From positions 124,001 through 188,000 of the forward strand of contig NZ_PNCJ01000015.1 in the NCBI RefSeq assembly GCF_005887115.1: a DNA stretch of 64,000 nt. The letters are read 5' to 3'. The stretch's first letter is position 1. The number at the start of each line of letters is the position of its first letter. The stretch comes from Pseudoalteromonas rubra. GTDB taxonomy: Bacteria; Pseudomonadota; Gammaproteobacteria; Enterobacterales; Alteromonadaceae. The notes beneath the pieces are model-generated. The model made no database searches and was not told the origin of the DNA. It saw only the letters and a program-made list of their open reading frames with translations. Made by a program: the position numbers and the translations under genes. Below, one piece after another: positions 35,474 through 44,674 of the stretch.

Positions 35474-35890
35474 CTATGCATCGCTATTTCGTTCGGCGGG
35501 CAAATCACTCAGATATTCAACAAATTCCACCTCAAACCCGGCAGGGTCAATAAAATAAACATTCTTACGATGGGGGTGTTGCGCACCGTCTTTATCAACG
35601 GGGTACCCGGCCTGATTCAATCGAGTAATCACCGCGTCAATGGACTGTACTACATAAGCAAAATGCGCCAGCCCCACTGAATGACCCGTTAGTTCCCGGT
35701 TGACACCCTCACCGTGGTCGCTAAAAGCAATGTAATGGTAATCGTCGCCAAAATGCAGCCAGTTTCTGGGTTTACCATGCCAGCTTCCCTGCCCTTCACT
35801 GCGCACACGCCAATGGGGAAAAGCCGCCTGATAAAAGTGCAGGGCCTGTTCGATGTCATCGACAACTAAATTTACATGTTCAAGATACAT
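35474..35890 (-). CDS. VOC-family (glyoxalase/bleomycin-resistance fold) protein
   Basis: The 138-residue protein has two beta-alpha-beta-beta-beta units: EHVNLVVDDIEQALHFYQAAFPHWRVRSEG at the start, then GLAHFAYVVQSIDAVITRLNQAGYPVDKDG, and RKNVYFIDPAGFEVEFVEYLSD at the end. Metal ligand candidates are His5 and the late Glu in EVEF. AAGGAGAC precedes the ATG. VOC proteins include dioxygenases, isomerases, thiol transferases and antibiotic-sequestering proteins. Its promoter holds a SoxR-type operator (36012-36042), so induction by redox-active compounds is likely; a detoxifying or antibiotic-binding role would fit. Activity is unassigned. Confidence 0.88.
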   Translation of the reverse strand: MYLEHVNLVVDDIEQALHFYQAAFPHWRVRSEGQGSWHGKPRNWLHFGDDYHYIAFSDHGEGVNRELTGHSVGLAHFAYVVQSIDAVITRLNQAGYPVDKDGAQHPHRKNVYFIDPAGFEVEFVEYLSDLPAERNSDA

Positions 35891-36011
35891 AAAACGTCTC
35901 CTTATTTAACACTCATGGTGGCATTGAAAATACGTAATAACTTCGCCGTAAATGGCGTGGGGGTGAATATGGATACTGGCATAACCTGGCTCCTTCTTAT
36001 GATGTGCAGCC

Positions 36012-36042
36012 AAGATAAAACCTCAAGTTAAGTTGTGGTAAA
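36012..36042 (-). promoter_or_regulatory. SoxR-type promoter/operator of the VOC gene
   Basis: On the minus strand: -35 TTTACC, exactly 19 bases, then -10 TATCTT. The operator at 36021-36038 reads CCTCAAGTTAAGTTGTGG on the plus strand, 16 of 18 positions identical to the E. coli soxS operator. It shares CCTCAAGTTAAGTT with the MFS operator at 29328. The leader to the VOC start codon at 35890 is about 115 bases. The remainder of the 35891-36304 gap is AT-rich; it must also hold the promoter of the metalloprotease at 36305, but shows no gene. Confidence 0.78.
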
Positions 36043-36304
36043 GCACTTTTTGAATTTCTTTGTTACAGACTACGCCGGGGATAATTCACCAGCCCAACTT
36101 GAATATTGTATAAAATATATTAAATTAAAGTTGCCTCTGGTTGTTTTTTATACAGAGGTGCTCTGCTCGATACACAGGATGCAGTATACAGAGTATTTAT
36201 CCTTCTGTTTTATAGAGATAAATGCGCATTACATCCCACCGTCGACGGACAAAGACACCATCGCTCACATGAGCGCTAATACAACATATGTAAAGGAAAC
36301 AACT

Positions 36305-37768
36305 ATGAATCTGATTAAGCACAGTTGGTGCATACCACTGCTTGCCTTACTTACTGGCCCGGCCCTCGCGGCTCAGCTTGAAGACAAATGTGCCTCATCG
36401 GCCCCTTTTACAGGCAGAACCTTGCAAAATGGAGAGACAGTCTGTGTGCCAGCAGGCTCACGCAGTTACCTGAGCGTAGCAAATGTCAATCGTTATGATA
36501 GCGTTGCCATCAGCACGGGTTATGGCACTGGTGATTTGAACTTGTACGCCAGAAGTGGCGGCTGGCCAAGACTGGATGGCAGCGACCCCAGCTCCACTGC
36601 CCCCGGTAATGCTCAGTGTATCGTATTAAGTCGCCCTGCATCTTATTGGGGCTACATTACACTGGATGGCAATCACAGCGGCAGCTCTATTGTGGTCGAC
36701 TTAGGTGCCACGTCCTGCCGCACTGCCGATACCACAGAGCCTCCAACGGAGCCACCCGGTGGCAACGACGGGTATCCGTATGATCACGTCAATATTCAGG
36801 TGTATCGCTTTCAGTTTAGCGACACACCATTAGATTGGCCGACTATGGAAAGCGATATGCAGGGGGTGACCACTTACTACGACCAGCAATCCTATGGGCG
36901 TTTCAATGTCACCTATGACACCAGCACACCTGTCATAAATATTAACCAACCAAAGAGCACGTACGATAACGACTTTCATGGCTGGACTGCCATGTGGAAA
37001 AGTAAGATCCGGGCCCTGGGTATCGATCCGGATGCACCCGGCAACGCACAAGTTGTAATGATGGTTGCCCCTCAGGTCGGCAACTTTAACTCCAGCGCCG
37101 CGCCCCCGAGCATTTCTCTGTACCACCACACAACTGGGGTAGTTGCTCATGAGTTGGGACATGCATTGGGGCTGCGTCACGCAAAAGCCATTGAAGCAGG
37201 TCCGGGTAAAGTGATTGGTGTCGGTGATTACGACACAGAAAGTCTGAATTATGGCAATGTGTACAGCATGATGGGCATGGGCGCACACTCTTTACAGGCT
37301 TACAACCTCTTGTATAAACACTATTTTGGCTGGCTGAATGACAGTGAAGTACCCGTCATCAACGCCTCGGGTACCTATCGAATTTACGCCTTTGATCAGG
37401 GTGCGAATAACCGCGGCTACATTGGCCTTAGACTAAAGTCTGGTGACGGCAAATACACATACTGGCTGGAATATCGTACCTCTCACGATCGCTACACCAA
37501 AACGCTAAACGGTGTACTTATCAACCTGCAAGGCTATTTTGAAAATGAAAGCGACGAGCGTTTTTGGAAAACCACCTCTTATTTGCTGGACATGACACCA
37601 GGTTCGAAAACACCTGGCTGGTGGGGCGATGACCAAACTGACTCAGAGCTGGTCATTGGCAAAAGCTACACCGATCATTGGGGCGGATTCACCATTACAC
37701 CTACTCAAAAAGGCGGTACGCCCGGAACACCCGATGCCTGGATAGAAGTTCAGGTAGACCTCAAGTAA
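36305..37768 (+). CDS. Secreted M6-like zinc metalloprotease with N-terminal PPC-type domain
   Basis: AAAGGAAACAACT precedes the ATG at 36305, which opens a signal peptide (MNLIKHSWCIPLLALLTGPALA). A much longer in-frame extension from 36035 has no signal and is rejected. Residues about 30-140 resemble a bacterial pre-peptidase C-terminal (PPC) domain (SYLSVANVN...LNLYARSGG). A Pro/Thr-rich linker and the catalytic domain follow, with the metzincin-like HELGHALGLRH (His282, His286, His292) and a Met-turn-like YSMMGMG. It resembles M6/immune-inhibitor-A-type secreted proteases. A hairpin follows directly. It degrades proteins outside the cell. Confidence 0.85.
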   Translation: MNLIKHSWCIPLLALLTGPALAAQLEDKCASSAPFTGRTLQNGETVCVPAGSRSYLSVANVNRYDSVAISTGYGTGDLNLYARSGGWPRLDGSDPSSTAPGNAQCIVLSRPASYWGYITLDGNHSGSSIVVDLGATSCRTADTTEPPTEPPGGNDGYPYDHVNIQVYRFQFSDTPLDWPTMESDMQGVTTYYDQQSYGRFNVTYDTSTPVININQPKSTYDNDFHGWTAMWKSKIRALGIDPDAPGNAQVVMMVAPQVGNFNSSAAPPSISLYHHTTGVVAHELGHALGLRHAKAIEAGPGKVIGVGDYDTESLNYGNVYSMMGMGAHSLQAYNLLYKHYFGWLNDSEVPVINASGTYRIYAFDQGANNRGYIGLRLKSGDGKYTYWLEYRTSHDRYTKTLNGVLINLQGYFENESDERFWKTTSYLLDMTPGSKTPGWWGDDQTDSELVIGKSYTDHWGGFTITPTQKGGTPGTPDAWIEVQVDLK

Positions 37769-37779
37769 CTCTGACGCAC

Positions 37780-37808
37780 ACAACAGCAGGGTTTACGCCT
37801 GCTGTTGT
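37780..37808 (+). terminator. Hairpin terminator of the M6-like protease gene
   Basis: ACAACAGCAGG and CCTGCTGTTGT form a perfect 11-bp stem around a 7-base loop, 11 bases after the stop codon. The U-run is poor, so it may work with other factors. Confidence 0.65.
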
Positions 37809-37994
37809 ATCATGCCGACTTCGCGACATATATAAGAAACGCCATCAGGTCCAAACAATGAGTACAAACATGGGCCTCAGCAAAACACCCGTCGTTCCTA
37901 AAAAAATAACAACTGCAATCAGTGTTAACCAGTGTTAATATTTTTGAAAACACATTAAGGTAGTATTCGTGAAAAACTACAGCCAGGATTTGCT

Positions 37995-38507
37995 ATGAAA
38001 CCACTTTATTTAGTCGCAGCACTCACTTTGGTGTTGTCCGGATGCCAGTCGACCAGCTCGCAGAGTATTAATTCGGCTGATGCCGCGCCGGCCAATTTGA
38101 CTGTTGTGATAGACAATGTCACCAGCGAACAAGGGCAGTTGATCGTGACCTTACACGACAACAGTGAGAGCTTTCATTCAGACGATAACATCAACGACAC
38201 AGACAGCAGATACTTCCGCAGCCAGGTGGTTTCACCCAGTATGCCGAGCACAACCGTCACGTTTGAAGGGATCCCCTCAGGCCGTTACGCTATCAATGTA
38301 GTACATGACGAGGATAAAGACGGCGGGCTGGATCGCATGGTGTTTCCTTTTTTAGGTATGCCCAGCGAGCCCTACGCTCTGTCGAATAATATTTATGACA
38401 CCTTTAGTAAAGGCGACTTTGAAGACGCCTTGATAACAGTTCAGACGCCAGGCAGTGAAGTACATCTGACACTGGCAACTCATCTTAATAAGATAAGCGG
38501 GCTGTAA
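37995..38507 (+). CDS. DUF2141 lipoprotein
   Basis: The 170-residue protein begins with a lipoprotein signal (MKPLYLVAALTLVLSGCQST, lipobox LSGC). The mature part matches DUF2141: TVVIDNVTSEQGQLIVTLHD, TVTFEGIPSGRYAINVVHDED and an acidic loop DKDGGLDRMVFPFLGMP that could bind calcium. AGGATTTGCT precedes the ATG. DUF2141 proteins are small envelope beta-sandwich proteins of unknown role. No operon partner is evident. Confidence 0.85.
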   Translation: MKPLYLVAALTLVLSGCQSTSSQSINSADAAPANLTVVIDNVTSEQGQLIVTLHDNSESFHSDDNINDTDSRYFRSQVVSPSMPSTTVTFEGIPSGRYAINVVHDEDKDGGLDRMVFPFLGMPSEPYALSNNIYDTFSKGDFEDALITVQTPGSEVHLTLATHLNKISGL

Positions 38508-39824
38508 CGCTATCTTTATTGCTTGCGCTGGTGCAGTCAGTTGGTTTTTTTGGCGCCAAGCTGTTGCTGATTACACTCGCCGAGCAAAGCACATATCAGT
38601 ATTGGTGCCCCTGTCGGCTGCACAAGACAAGATAAGATGTTTAGGACACTCTGTATTGCTGCAACATTAGTTAGGCTGCTAAATAAAGCACTGAGCACAC
38701 TCCGTTGCAGATGACTGAACAGACAAAGCCCCTCTTCCGTGATTTCGACGCCTATTGTCAGCGCAAACATTCGTTCAAAGCTTATTTTACAGCGTATTTT
38801 CTGAGCTGCTATGACGCCCTATCGCGGCTATTTAACGCAACGAAAACGAGCGCTAAAGGTGCCCAATAGGTATCATATCAGTGTAAATGGGCCTCGGCAG
38901 TGAGATAGTGATGAATAAACAGGTCGACTAAGCCGGCCAAGGTACCCAAATTAGCTCTACCCATTGACTAGAAATACTGATTCGATTGCTCATCAATAGA
39001 GGTGGCCATGTTATTTTGTGGTGCTCAGTAACTTTCAGGCCCACTACCATAACCAATTTTAGTAAGCTGCAACTTACAGTTTTAGTTATTCAACGCTCCC
39101 AGTCACAAATAAGGCCCAATAAAACCCATCATGATCCCCCCCAGCCGGGGAGTAATAGACCTCCAGTACAAGCTCCGTATGCAGACTGAATAACTTAATA
39201 CACCTGGCTGTGAAATTTTTTTCTCTTTTTTTTGGTTCATTTTTTTATTGTGTATTGTGCAGTGATAGCAATGGGTCCGACAACCGCAGGGAAATTCCAA
39301 CACCTGCGCGCTACTAAGTGGCGCTATTTTGACCAATTCATTTTAGGGACAACTTTTACACAAGTTCCCGACATTTGTCGCGAAATTGTACACAAATTCC
39401 ACATTGAATAATCTGAAACCTGAAAATAAAGCTTTTACTCTACAGCAATTGGTATTATTGCTATTTGACCAATATTAGATTTTTAATTAATGTTGTGAAC
39501 AATTCAAAATACCGTTTTCTGTAATTATTTTTTAATTTTCCACCCTTACCATTCGATAATCACTTGCTTACAAGCGGTTAAAAAGCTGTTGCACAATGGC
39601 TTGACCATGCATTTTTTATGGTTATTATATTTGCCGACACAACACGCTATTTAATTCCTTGGAATGTTGTGTTTTTTACATGCAATAAATTGGATATCTC
39701 TATATTTATTTGGTTTTAATGTATGTTGTATATTACGCTTTATCTGTTTTACAGATAGTAATAATTTATTGTTTAAGTCAAATAAACGGATTTAATTTTT
39801 TATTACTCATAGATGGAGTTTTAA
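38508..39824. other. 1.3-kb gene-poor, partly very AT-rich region
   Basis: No reading frame here has a convincing start, ribosome binding site or recognisable product; the longest minus-strand frames (38537-38770 and 39103-39336) look random. 39190-39240 has long T runs, and 39400-39800 is very AT-rich. The stretch lies just upstream of the DUF2807 gene and the biosynthetic cluster. It may hold promoters, decayed gene remnants or an unannotated RNA; I see none that can be named. Confidence 0.5.
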
Positions 39825-40484
39825 ATGAAAACGGCAATAAATAGCCTGGTTTTAGCGACAGGCGTACTAGGTGCTTCTTTGGCACATTCTGCTGAAGAGT
39901 CATTCAATGTAGCGGCGTTCGATCAACTCACCCTGAAAAAAGGCATCGAAGCAACCGTGTACTGTGATAACGAGCCAAAAGTAGTCGCGACAGCACAAAG
40001 TCATGTTCTTGATGTGCTTGAACTGGTATCTCAAAACGGTGAACTCAGTGTCAGCAACGAAGCTTACAGCGAGCGTGAGTGGTGGAACAAAGACAACCGC
40101 TTAGCACTTGCCATCTACACCAATCAACCTATCTCAAACTTTGAAAACTATGTTGGCGTAAAGCTGGATGTTGCATCTTGCGCAGTGAATACGTCTCAAG
40201 TTTCAGTTACAGGTACGGTTGGCACCGACATTAGCCTTGCAGGTCAAACCGAACATTTGAATCTGGCCTTGCTTCAGGGCGGTAACTTCACAGCCAGAGA
40301 CGGTAACTTTGTCATTGACAGCGTTGACCTCAGCCTGGAATTCGGCAGCCACGCCGAACTGTGTCACGCCACTGCGGTGTCTGGTTACCTGTCTTTCGGC
40401 ACTAGCCTGCACCTTGGCGCAACGACTCAACACAATGTCAGTCAGAGCTTTGCAAGCTCAATCCGCACTGACCTTTGTCAATAA
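39825..40484 (+). CDS. Exported DUF2807 (GIN-domain) protein
   Basis: AGATGGAG precedes the ATG and the signal peptide is clear (MKTAINSLVLATGVLGASLAHSAEE). The 219-residue protein matches the putative autotransporter-adhesin head GIN/DUF2807 fold: FDQLTLKKGIEATVYCDNEPKVV at the front, then successive short beta strands of a right-handed helix-like stack. Cysteines in VYCDNE, VASCAV, ELCHAT and TDLCQ may form disulphides. The function is unknown; most relatives are envelope proteins. It precedes the biosynthetic operon in the same direction, but a terminator separates them. Confidence 0.8.
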   Translation: MKTAINSLVLATGVLGASLAHSAEESFNVAAFDQLTLKKGIEATVYCDNEPKVVATAQSHVLDVLELVSQNGELSVSNEAYSEREWWNKDNRLALAIYTNQPISNFENYVGVKLDVASCAVNTSQVSVTGTVGTDISLAGQTEHLNLALLQGGNFTARDGNFVIDSVDLSLEFGSHAELCHATAVSGYLSFGTSLHLGATTQHNVSQSFASSIRTDLCQ

Positions 40485-40495
40485 GTCGCTTTTTT

Positions 40496-40520
40496 AGCGT
40501 CCACTTAGGTGGGCGCTTTT
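40496..40520 (+). terminator. Rho-independent terminator before the biosynthetic operon
   Basis: AGCGTCCAC (40496-40504) pairs with GTGGGCGCT (40509-40517) with one G-T pair and a 4-base loop, followed by TTTTAAA. It isolates the DUF2807 gene from the ammonia-lyase operon, whose promoter must therefore lie at 40521-40713. Confidence 0.82.
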
Positions 40521-40713
40521 AAATAAATACTCTGGATTATCGTAATTTGAGTAATTAGTAAAAGAAAAGGAAGCGTCTTAAAACACCCCTTTAATTTAAA
40601 CCTCTCTTTTTTAAAAGGCGAGTCTATTTTGGCATGCGTAAAATCTGAAAAGGGATTTGTCAGACAGTGCAGGTCACATGGGTAATCTTAATAATTATAT
40701 TGGCGTATAAACT

Positions 40714-42348
40714 ATGGAAAACATATTTGACAAAGACTTGGTATCAAAATCAACGAGCAGAAATTCAGACCACCTAACCCTTGAAATCGGGGGCGACTAT
40801 GAATTACTTATCGATGATGTAGGTTCGTTTGTAACCAACCCTAATGTGGATATATCTCTGAATACTGCATTAGAGAAAATCATCAGAGAAAATCGTGATT
40901 ATCTTGATGATAAAATAGAAAATCGTGAAGATATATATGGTGTTACTACAGGATTTGGCAACTCTGCCAGCAACCGTATATCGCCAGAACTTGCCGCCAG
41001 TCTACAAGAGAATTTAATCGCCTACCATGGATGTGGTGTCGGGGATTACCTGCCTGAACAAATCTGTGCAGCGACCTTACTGATCCGCCTCAACTGTAAT
41101 GCCAAAGGCTTTTCTGGCGTAAGTTGGGAACTGCTCAAACAAATGGAATGTCTGTTAAATCACCGCATTTTCCCAGCTATCCCGGCTATGGGGTCGGTTG
41201 GTGCAAGTGGCGATTTAACGCCTTTGTCATACATAGGCGCGGCACTGGCCGGTAAGCGTCACGTCTATTATCGTGGAGAGATCCGCCCCACCAATGAGGT
41301 ATTTGCTGAGTTAGATATCACCCCATACCGCCTTAAGCCCAAAGAAGGGTTGGCCATCATGAATGGGACATCGGTGATGTGTGGTATAGCCGTCATGTCA
41401 TTTTTGGAAATTGAACGTGCTATCGAACTAAGCTGCCAACAAGTGGCACTGTTCGTTGAGCTGATAGACGGTCGTGCTTCACCTTTTCACCCTCAGGTAC
41501 ACAACCTCAAGCCACATCCGGGCCAGATCAAATGCGCTGCGATGATCTACGAACGCTTATCAAACCCGGAGCAGCGTCTGGGACGCCGCCTGCGCAGTGA
41601 CGATGAATTTGGGGCAGGAAAAAAAGAGCAGTTCAGATTACAGGACAGCTACTCCATTCGTTGTTCGCCTCAGGTCATAGGGCCACTGCTGGATACCCTG
41701 GACTGGGCCAAACGGGTGATCACCACAGAGATTAATTCTGTTAATGACAATCCATTGTTCGACAATCAAAAAGATCTGATCCTCAACGCCGGGCACTTTT
41801 ATGGTGGGCATGTTGCTGCTGTCTGCGACGCACTAAAACCACAACTGGCTAACCTTGCAGCCCTTTTGGAGCGCGAGCTGGGCATTTTAGTTGATGACAG
41901 GTTGAACGGCGGGATCCCAAACAACCTGGTCGCCATTGACGACTTAGGGGATGAGTCCTGGATCAACCATGGCTTTAAGGCTGTACAAATCACCGCCTCG
42001 GCACTGACCGCTGAAGCACTGAAGAATGCGTCACCGATGAGCGTATTTTCCCGCACCACCGAGGCACTTAACCAGGATATCGTCAGCATGGGCACCATTG
42101 CAGCCCGCGACTTAAAACACATTCTTTCTTTGGTGAAACCTGTGATAGCCATCCACGCTATGGCAATCCGTCAGGCTTTTTACGTACTCGATAAAGATGG
42201 TAGTGCAGACAAGCTCAATACCGAATCCATGCGTTTCTTTGAGCAACTACGCGACTACTTCACCCCAGTGATCCAGGACCGCCCGATGGACCGTGACATT
42301 GACACTATGGTTAAGAAGCTGTTCCCGGAATATCAATTACATAACTAA
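40714..42348 (+). CDS. MIO-dependent aromatic amino acid ammonia-lyase (aryl starter supply)
   Basis: The 544-residue protein belongs to the HAL/PAL/TAL family. The catalytic Tyr75 lies in YGVTTGFG, and Ala164-Ser165-Gly166 in GASGDLTPLS cyclise into the MIO cofactor. Later motifs (NGTSVMCGIAV, QDSYSIRCSPQ, NDNPLF, and FSRTTEALNQDIVSMGT) complete the active site. At the substrate-selectivity position this enzyme has Tyr104-His105, unlike His-Leu (tyrosine), Phe-Leu (phenylalanine) or Ser-His (histidine). As the first gene of an aryl-polyene operon it most likely makes 4-coumarate or cinnamate from Tyr or Phe; an aminomutase role is possible. The ribosome binding site is weak. Confidence 0.9.
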   Translation: MENIFDKDLVSKSTSRNSDHLTLEIGGDYELLIDDVGSFVTNPNVDISLNTALEKIIRENRDYLDDKIENREDIYGVTTGFGNSASNRISPELAASLQENLIAYHGCGVGDYLPEQICAATLLIRLNCNAKGFSGVSWELLKQMECLLNHRIFPAIPAMGSVGASGDLTPLSYIGAALAGKRHVYYRGEIRPTNEVFAELDITPYRLKPKEGLAIMNGTSVMCGIAVMSFLEIERAIELSCQQVALFVELIDGRASPFHPQVHNLKPHPGQIKCAAMIYERLSNPEQRLGRRLRSDDEFGAGKKEQFRLQDSYSIRCSPQVIGPLLDTLDWAKRVITTEINSVNDNPLFDNQKDLILNAGHFYGGHVAAVCDALKPQLANLAALLERELGILVDDRLNGGIPNNLVAIDDLGDESWINHGFKAVQITASALTAEALKNASPMSVFSRTTEALNQDIVSMGTIAARDLKHILSLVKPVIAIHAMAIRQAFYVLDKDGSADKLNTESMRFFEQLRDYFTPVIQDRPMDRDIDTMVKKLFPEYQLHN

Positions 42349-42367
42349 TAAAATAAGGAGTTTTCAC

Positions 42368-42640
42368 ATGGCTGATTTCGACCAGATCAGAACTTTTATC
42401 AAACAGGACATCATCGTAGATAACCTGGAGGTGGTGGATTCCATCGACGAACTGGACGACGAACAGGGACTGGTAAGCGACGGCCTGGAACTGGACAGTA
42501 TTGAAGTGCTTGAGCTCGTGGTCTCAATCGAGAAAAAGTATGGCATGAAGTTTAGCAACTACGGCAATGAAGTGATCAAGGAAAAAATGGCATCAATCAA
42601 TGCTCTGGCACAATTTGTCAGCGAAGAAGCCAGAGCCTGA
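42368..42640 (+). CDS. Acyl carrier protein
   Basis: AAGGAG before ATG 42368 sets the start; the frame is open further upstream, but inside the lyase gene. The 90-residue protein is acidic with the carrier motif LELDSIEVLELV, Ser44 being the phosphopantetheine site. It probably carries the aryl starter or the growing polyene. It starts 20 bases after the lyase stop and is followed 10 bases later by the MaoC-like gene. Confidence 0.9.
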   Translation: MADFDQIRTFIKQDIIVDNLEVVDSIDELDDEQGLVSDGLELDSIEVLELVVSIEKKYGMKFSNYGNEVIKEKMASINALAQFVSEEARA

Positions 42641-42650
42641 GGTCGCCATT

Positions 42651-43148
42651 GTGTACACGCTAGGTAAAACCTTCAGAGAGCTGACCATAGGTGAGCAGGC
42701 AGGGCACAGCAAGACCATTGCCGAAACGGATGTGTATAACTTCGCTGGCATCACAGGAGACTTCAATCCGGTGCATGTTGATGAGGTGTTTGCACACTCT
42801 TTCGGCTTACAGGGACGCATAGCTCATGCCGGTATAGCGCCCGCCATGATAGCTCCGGTTATTGGCATGAAACTGCCCGGGGTTGGCTCAATGGTGCTGT
42901 CGATGGAGATAGGGTTTCACGCGCCTATTTATATCGGTGACACCATTTTTGCCAAAGCCGAAGTCAGTGCCAAATTCGCAGACACTCGCCAGGTTGAACT
43001 AACACTCAGCTGGCACAACCAGCGAGGCGAACTGGTCAGCGATGGTAAGGCAGTGGTTTTACCACCCAAAGCGGCGAGCAAAAAACGGCTTGCCGAGCGT
43101 TTACGCAGCTTAGATAACACGGAAACTGCACAGGAGCCCCGGGTATGA
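42651..43148 (+). CDS. MaoC-like (R-specific hydratase type) dehydratase
   Basis: The start is read as GTG 42651, with GAGG 7 bases upstream, because it follows the ACP stop cleanly; an upstream in-frame ATG would overlap the ACP gene. The 165-residue hot-dog protein has the hydratase-2 motif GDFNPVHVDE (Asp/His dyad) and then GRIAHAGIAPAM. It should remove water from 3-hydroxyacyl-ACP to give the enoyl polyene unit. A second, FabZ-like dehydratase is encoded at 48753, so the two may act at different chain lengths or geometries. Its stop overlaps the next start (ATGA). Confidence 0.85.
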   Translation: MYTLGKTFRELTIGEQAGHSKTIAETDVYNFAGITGDFNPVHVDEVFAHSFGLQGRIAHAGIAPAMIAPVIGMKLPGVGSMVLSMEIGFHAPIYIGDTIFAKAEVSAKFADTRQVELTLSWHNQRGELVSDGKAVVLPPKAASKKRLAERLRSLDNTETAQEPRV

Positions 43149-44674
43149 GACATCAGCAAGTTGTCGCGCAGATCCGCGTGCTGATGCAGCACTCATTGGA
43201 AATAGAAGTAAGCGAACTGGCAGAGCTGGATAATCAGGCCGATCTGCTTGGTGCCCCTTTGTTTCTAGACTCTATTGATATGTTGCAGCTTATCGCGGAT
43301 TGCGAGCGCCACTACTGCATCAAGCTTTATCCGCAGCGCCATACATTACGTAATTGCGTTGCCGATCTGGCCACTCTGATCATCTCACAACTGGGACAGA
43401 CACAGGTAGCGCAGCAGCACTTGCACCGTTTTATGGCAAGCGATGGCAGCCATTATGACGAAGCCGGGCTGGTTGAGCTGCTCAATCGGGTGCTCAGTTT
43501 CAGTCCTGAGTTGGCTCGTCTGAGTAAAACAGAGGAAGTGCAGGTTGCACAGCAAAATGCCATTGCGCTGATGCTAACGGTCTTTAGTTTGCTGCTAAGT
43601 GGCCGCACACCCGTGCTTGGCGGTAATGACGGACTGAGCTGGCAGCAATTGTGTGCCGGGACCGATAACGGTGAGCCGGCTACTCCACATTGCACAGGGT
43701 TAGATGCCAGTCTGATGCACCGGCTAGGTAACGCCAGGGTGGGCTTTCTCACCTCAGGCAGTACCGGAAAGCCAAATTTGTTTTTTAAATCACTGCATAG
43801 TATGTGGTCCGAAGCTGAAGGGATTTGTCAGAGCCTGGATCTCTCTGGCTATGCGCTTATCAATGCGCTGATCAGTCCGCAACATATGTATGGGTTTATC
43901 TGGACCTGGTTGATACCGATACGATTAAACAAGCCTGTTTTCTATCAGGACGCCCAATATATCGATGCAACGCCCTGTGGCGAGCTCAGCATGTTGAATA
44001 TCCTGGTCCCCAGTGTCTGGGATTTACTGGCCCATGAAAACCTGACTCCGGGCAGCGCGGTGATCAGCTCGGGCGCACCTTTCGGCGCACGGCGCGAAGC
44101 TGAATTTGCCACGCTACAGAAAACAGTCCCCCAATTAAGTGGGGTTGAAGTCCTTGGCAGTACCGAAACTGGTGGGATCGGATTTCGGACAATCGCCCAG
44201 GATTGTATCGCTACCTTCACTTTATTTTCCGAAGTCCGACTGCGGCTGGATGACCAGGGTACGGCCATATTGCACTCACCCTATCTGCTGAGCGACCACC
44301 CAGAGTTCGTCATGATGGATAGGATTGCCTTACTTAGCGATGGTCGTATACGTCACCTCGGACGCAAAGACAAGGTCTTTAAATACAAAGGAAAACGTTT
44401 GTCACTGGAAGAGGCAAAACAACGTTTACAGGTGTTTTTTGGTACGGCGCCATTAAAACTGTTTTTTGTCGAAGACGACAATGACAAACGCGGCGGACAG
44501 CTGCTGGCTTTTGTCGAAACCCAAAGCCAGCAGCACCCGTGCGAGCAGGCACTCAGGGACGCCTTTCGCGATTACCCTGTGCCTAATATCGCCCTGCTAC
44601 CGTCTTTTCCGCTCAATCAAATGGGAAAAACGACCCTTAGCTCACTATTGGAAGTAACTCATGCAAAGCAATAA
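43145..44674 (+). CDS. ACP-adenylate-forming ligase didomain
   Basis: The 509-residue protein fuses a carrier-like domain (residues about 1-80, with FLDSIDMLQL and Ser43) to an AMP-forming ligase. The ligase shows the P-loop FLTSGSTGKPN, the VLGSTETGG motif, HLGRKDKVFKYKGKRL in the hinge and a final NQMGKTTL in which the Lys is the catalytic residue. It is expected to activate the cinnamate-type acid made by the ammonia-lyase and load it on its own or the separate ACP, starting the aryl polyene. Only the family is certain; the acid is inferred from the neighbour. Confidence 0.87.
   Translation: MRHQQVVAQIRVLMQHSLEIEVSELAELDNQADLLGAPLFLDSIDMLQLIADCERHYCIKLYPQRHTLRNCVADLATLIISQLGQTQVAQQHLHRFMASDGSHYDEAGLVELLNRVLSFSPELARLSKTEEVQVAQQNAIALMLTVFSLLLSGRTPVLGGNDGLSWQQLCAGTDNGEPATPHCTGLDASLMHRLGNARVGFLTSGSTGKPNLFFKSLHSMWSEAEGICQSLDLSGYALINALISPQHMYGFIWTWLIPIRLNKPVFYQDAQYIDATPCGELSMLNILVPSVWDLLAHENLTPGSAVISSGAPFGARREAEFATLQKTVPQLSGVEVLGSTETGGIGFRTIAQDCIATFTLFSEVRLRLDDQGTAILHSPYLLSDHPEFVMMDRIALLSDGRIRHLGRKDKVFKYKGKRLSLEEAKQRLQVFFGTAPLKLFFVEDDNDKRGGQLLAFVETQSQQHPCEQALRDAFRDYPVPNIALLPSFPLNQMGKTTLSSLLEVTHAKQ

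Noticed and set aside
38537..38770. A minus-strand 77-codon frame
   Set aside because: Composition looks random and there is no start signal or recognisable domain; left as intergenic.
39103..39336. A minus-strand 77-codon frame with Lys-rich middle
   Set aside because: The Lys stretch comes from T runs on the plus strand; no domain or start signal supports a gene.
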